Shown here one piece after another: positions 62,202-64,000 of a stretch of 64,000 nucleotides of DNA (positions are counted from its first letter, which is position 1; each line of letters begins with the position of its first letter). Under the pieces are notes generated by a model that did no database searches, was not told where the DNA came from, and worked only from the letters and a program-made list of their open reading frames with translations. The stretch spans positions 1-64,000 of the forward strand of contig NZ_JAPDDS010000007.1 in the NCBI RefSeq assembly GCF_025950085.1, given 5' to 3'. Position numbers and translations under genes: made by a program. Origin of the DNA: Luteolibacter flavescens. Its GTDB lineage: Bacteria > Verrucomicrobiota > Verrucomicrobiia > Verrucomicrobiales > Akkermansiaceae.

Positions 62202-63559
62202 GGCAGAGGTGCGTTGGGTGAATCGTCGAGGGACCACTGGAGATCGCGGCCACCCCGCTCGGGGATCAGGCCGGACTCGCTCGCGATTTCCTCACCTACG
62301 AGCAAGCGCGGAAAAGATAACACCATTTTCTGTGAAAATTTCGCGGGCACGGAAGTGGTGAGTTCGGTGAACCCACCCGGCCCCGCGGCGGCGAAAGTGC
62401 CTGCCTCATCCGTGGTCAAGGTGAGCCGGTGCGGAGCGCCGCCGGAAACGAGTGAAAGGTCGCCGGGGCCTTCATTCCGCAGCACGATGCGGCCATCGCT
62501 TTCCAGCGTGATGCGCACGCCGTGGGCAGGCGATTCACCGCGACCGAGCGCGTCGAGATGCGATGCCGAATGCGCCGCTCGCAAGCCGGGGCCGGGTAGC
62601 GCGAACCACACGACACCACGTGCGCCGGAGTCATAGGATGCGGTGATCAATTCACGCAGGCTGCCTTCATCCGGTGCGCGCCACACGAGGATCTGCGAGG
62701 CTTCCAGACGGGTTCCGCGCAGCGTCGCCTGTCGGCTCACGCGGTATCCCGCACCACCGGAGTAGCCGGGGATCGTATCGAGGAAGTCCGCGCGCGCGAT
62801 GCTCTCCGGCTCCCACTGCTTCAGGTGGCCGACCAGCTTGCCATCGGGCTGGAAGAGGGTGAGCCGCTCGAAATTCGCCAGCCCCGCACGCCACGGAGTG
62901 CGGCAGGCCTTCCAGCGGCCGATCCATGACTTTGCTTCGGGCCCGGCCATCGGCTTCGCTTTTCCGGCGACGATGTCCTGCGGCGCGTCCGCCGTCAGGT
63001 CGTAGAACATCGGCACCATTTCATCGGAGGCCTCGCCGAGTTGCTTGAAGGCGGGTGAGTCGATCCACCCCGCGAGGGCGGTGATGGAGATTTCCTCGAG
63101 CGCGAGCCCGGCGCGCAATTCGCGGAGAAATGCCGCATAGCGGGGGATCAGCCGCACGGGGCAATCGTGATCGAGCTGCAGGGTGCTCGGGACCTTGTCG
63201 CCGAAGTGATGCCGCAGCCACTTTGTCAGCATCTCGGCGGCATCGGGGCGCTCGAGGAATGCCGGTCCGGGATCGATGCGCACCACCGGGATTTCGTTTT
63301 CTAACAGAATGTCCGCTTTCGTCACAACGCGCGGCGACCACTTGCCATCCCGCCAGCCGAATTCGGCGATCTGGCGGTAGGCGCGGCTGCCGTGGATGGC
63401 CCGCTGCTCCGCCTCATCGAGCGGCGAGCCGCGGTGCCAGATCCAGAAGCCGGGTGCCGGGTCGGCGGGGACGGAGGCGACCGGTGGGGCCGGGCGGTTA
63501 CAGCCAGCCACTACCAGGCAAGCCAGTCCACCGATAAATGCTGCCCGCATGCCTGTCAT
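62198..63559 (-). CDS. DUF3142-family lipoprotein
   Basis: A 453-residue lipoprotein (LVVAGC, Cys20) whose mature part resembles DUF3142: FWIWHRGSPLDEAEQRAIH, then VVRIDPGPAFLERPDA, LQLDHDCPVRLIPRYAAFL and ISITALAGWIDSPAFKQL, consistent with a TIM-barrel-like fold; the C-terminal third is beta-rich. Its molecular function is not established. The downstream gene overlaps it by 4 nt, and its own start overlaps the phosphatase stop (63556-63559). Confidence 0.7.
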   Translation of the reverse strand: MTGMRAAFIGGLACLVVAGCNRPAPPVASVPADPAPGFWIWHRGSPLDEAEQRAIHGSRAYRQIAEFGWRDGKWSPRVVTKADILLENEIPVVRIDPGPAFLERPDAAEMLTKWLRHHFGDKVPSTLQLDHDCPVRLIPRYAAFLRELRAGLALEEISITALAGWIDSPAFKQLGEASDEMVPMFYDLTADAPQDIVAGKAKPMAGPEAKSWIGRWKACRTPWRAGLANFERLTLFQPDGKLVGHLKQWEPESIARADFLDTIPGYSGGAGYRVSRQATLRGTRLEASQILVWRAPDEGSLRELITASYDSGARGVVWFALPGPGLRAAHSASHLDALGRGESPAHGVRITLESDGRIVLRNEGPGDLSLVSGGAPHRLTLTTDEAGTFAAAGPGGFTELTTSVPAKFSQKMVLSFPRLLVGEEIASESGLIPERGGRDLQWSLDDSPNAPLP

Positions 63560-64000
63560 CGCCAGTCCTTCACGTAGCGCGCCTGCTCCGCGGTCTGCGG
63601 CGAGCGCGGATGGCGGGCGACCTTTGGCATGCCACCGGCATACCGGCGCTGCACTTCATCGAGCGCGGCGGTCGCATCCAGGCCGGACTCCTTCAGCCAG
63701 CAACCGATCACCGTGCCGGTCCGCCCGATGCCGCCCCAGCAGTGGACGTAGCAGGTGCGCCCGGCATCGATCTCGGCGCGCAGGCGGTCGAGGATGCCGC
63801 GCATGACCTCCGGGCTCGCGGGCACGCTGAGGTCGGGGATCTCGTGCGAATAGCGGGTCAGCCCCTCGCCGAGTTCGCGCAGCACGGGCTCGTAGGGCTC
63901 CAGCCGGTCGTGCGGCGTGGTCAGGTCGATGAAGGTCTGCACGCCCTTGCCGACCAGGAATTTCAGCCGGTCCTCCGTCACCTCCGGGGCGAAGCTCCCC
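63556..64000 (-). CDS. Dual-specificity/tyrosine phosphatase-like protein, 5' end cut by window edge
   Basis: At least 147 residues of a Cys-based phosphatase. The P-loop HCWGGIGRTGT has the HC(X5)R signature, and a preceding acid (IPDLSVPASPEVM) supplies a likely general-acid region. The frame stays open through 64000 (GSFAPEV before the GTG at 63981), so the true start lies outside the window. It overlaps the DUF3142 gene by 4 nt; the operon may couple a phosphatase with envelope lipoproteins. Confidence 0.85.
   Translation of the reverse strand, partial: GSFAPEVTEDRLKFLVGKGVQTFIDLTTPHDRLEPYEPVLRELGEGLTRYSHEIPDLSVPASPEVMRGILDRLRAEIDAGRTCYVHCWGGIGRTGTVIGCWLKESGLDATAALDEVQRRYAGGMPKVARHPRSPQTAEQARYVKDWR

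Noticed and set aside
59949-62636. 895-codon plus-strand frame opposite the large lipoprotein
   Set aside because: It crosses the boundary of two minus-strand genes that have lipoboxes and overlapping start/stop; its translation is Arg/Gly/Ala-rich low-complexity.
1-64000. tRNA or rRNA genes
   Set aside because: I read both strands for cloverleaf-type stems with T-arm GGTTCRA and acceptor pairing and for rRNA landmarks and found none; GGTTCTGAATCC at 29750-29761 (minus) lacks a proper T-arm.

Overview
The window is high-GC DNA from a Gram-negative bacterium. I infer a member of the Verrucomicrobiota (Luteolibacter/Verrucomicrobiaceae-like). The signs are a lexA gene preceded by a TGTTC-N4-GAACA operator, an mcsA-mcsB-clpC operon in an organism that also has outer-membrane efflux systems and lipoproteins, folP followed by a CdaA-type diadenylate cyclase, DUF3142 and DUF3368 family proteins, and abundant palindromic interspersed repeats. 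No rRNA or tRNA gene was seen, so the lineage is not proven.

Layout, left to right. 0-5.3 kb: a TetR regulator with a double palindromic operator and its RND efflux pair. 5.3-10.6 kb: two ketosynthase-fold proteins (the second lacks the catalytic Cys), 5-formyl-THF cyclo-ligase, a small exported protein, IlvE, and a UPF0175/DUF3368 toxin-antitoxin pair. 10.8-15 kb: mcsA-mcsB-clpC, a protein-arginine-phosphorylation degradation module. 15-18 kb: a four-gene minus-strand operon of envelope proteins of unknown function, including a tandem paralogue pair. 18-20.8 kb: folP, a small lipoprotein-like gene, cdaA, a very short YbbR-like membrane protein and bioD. 21-25.5 kb: a XylR-like (periplasmic-binding plus AraC) regulator, a phospholipid operon (CDP-alcohol phosphatidyltransferase, PlsC, CdsA) and NAD kinase. 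26-34.4 kb: PepP, a repeat field, NAD synthetase with a structured RNA upstream, a secreted zinc-peptidase-like protein, a SpoU-like protein, a BioF-like enzyme, a D-Ala-D-Ala carboxypeptidase and LexA. 34.4-37.4 kb: a mosaic of nested inverted repeats around tmk. 37.4-42.3 kb: ROK kinase, CoaX, a small membrane protein, AmtB and a divergent outer-membrane barrel. 42.5-46.7 kb: hemX-hemA-hemC-cobA/hemD for tetrapyrrole synthesis. 46.8-51.8 kb: a secreted unknown, MtnP, a Tat-exported polysaccharide deacetylase and a dynamin-like GTPase. 51.8-58.8 kb: a divergent LysR regulator and a complete tripartite RND pump. 58.8-64 kb: a large lipoprotein, a DUF3142 lipoprotein and a truncated tyrosine phosphatase.

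Most genes are housekeeping or envelope genes in tight operons with ATGA/GTGA overlaps. Several starts (tetR, fabF-like, ilvE, antitoxin, mcsA, cdaA) lie only 6-16 nt after a plausible -10 element and lack a Shine-Dalgarno, which suggests leaderless or nearly leaderless mRNAs. Four convergent gene pairs end within 1-10 nt of each other.

The least explained parts are the structured RNA before nadE (29645-29822), three copies of a ~153-bp element with 30-bp terminal inverted repeats (35.36, 35.75 and 37.05 kb), an AT-rich element nested inside a 30-bp perfect inverted repeat (34.85-35.27 kb), and a 23-codon minus-strand frame with its own terminator near 20.9 kb.
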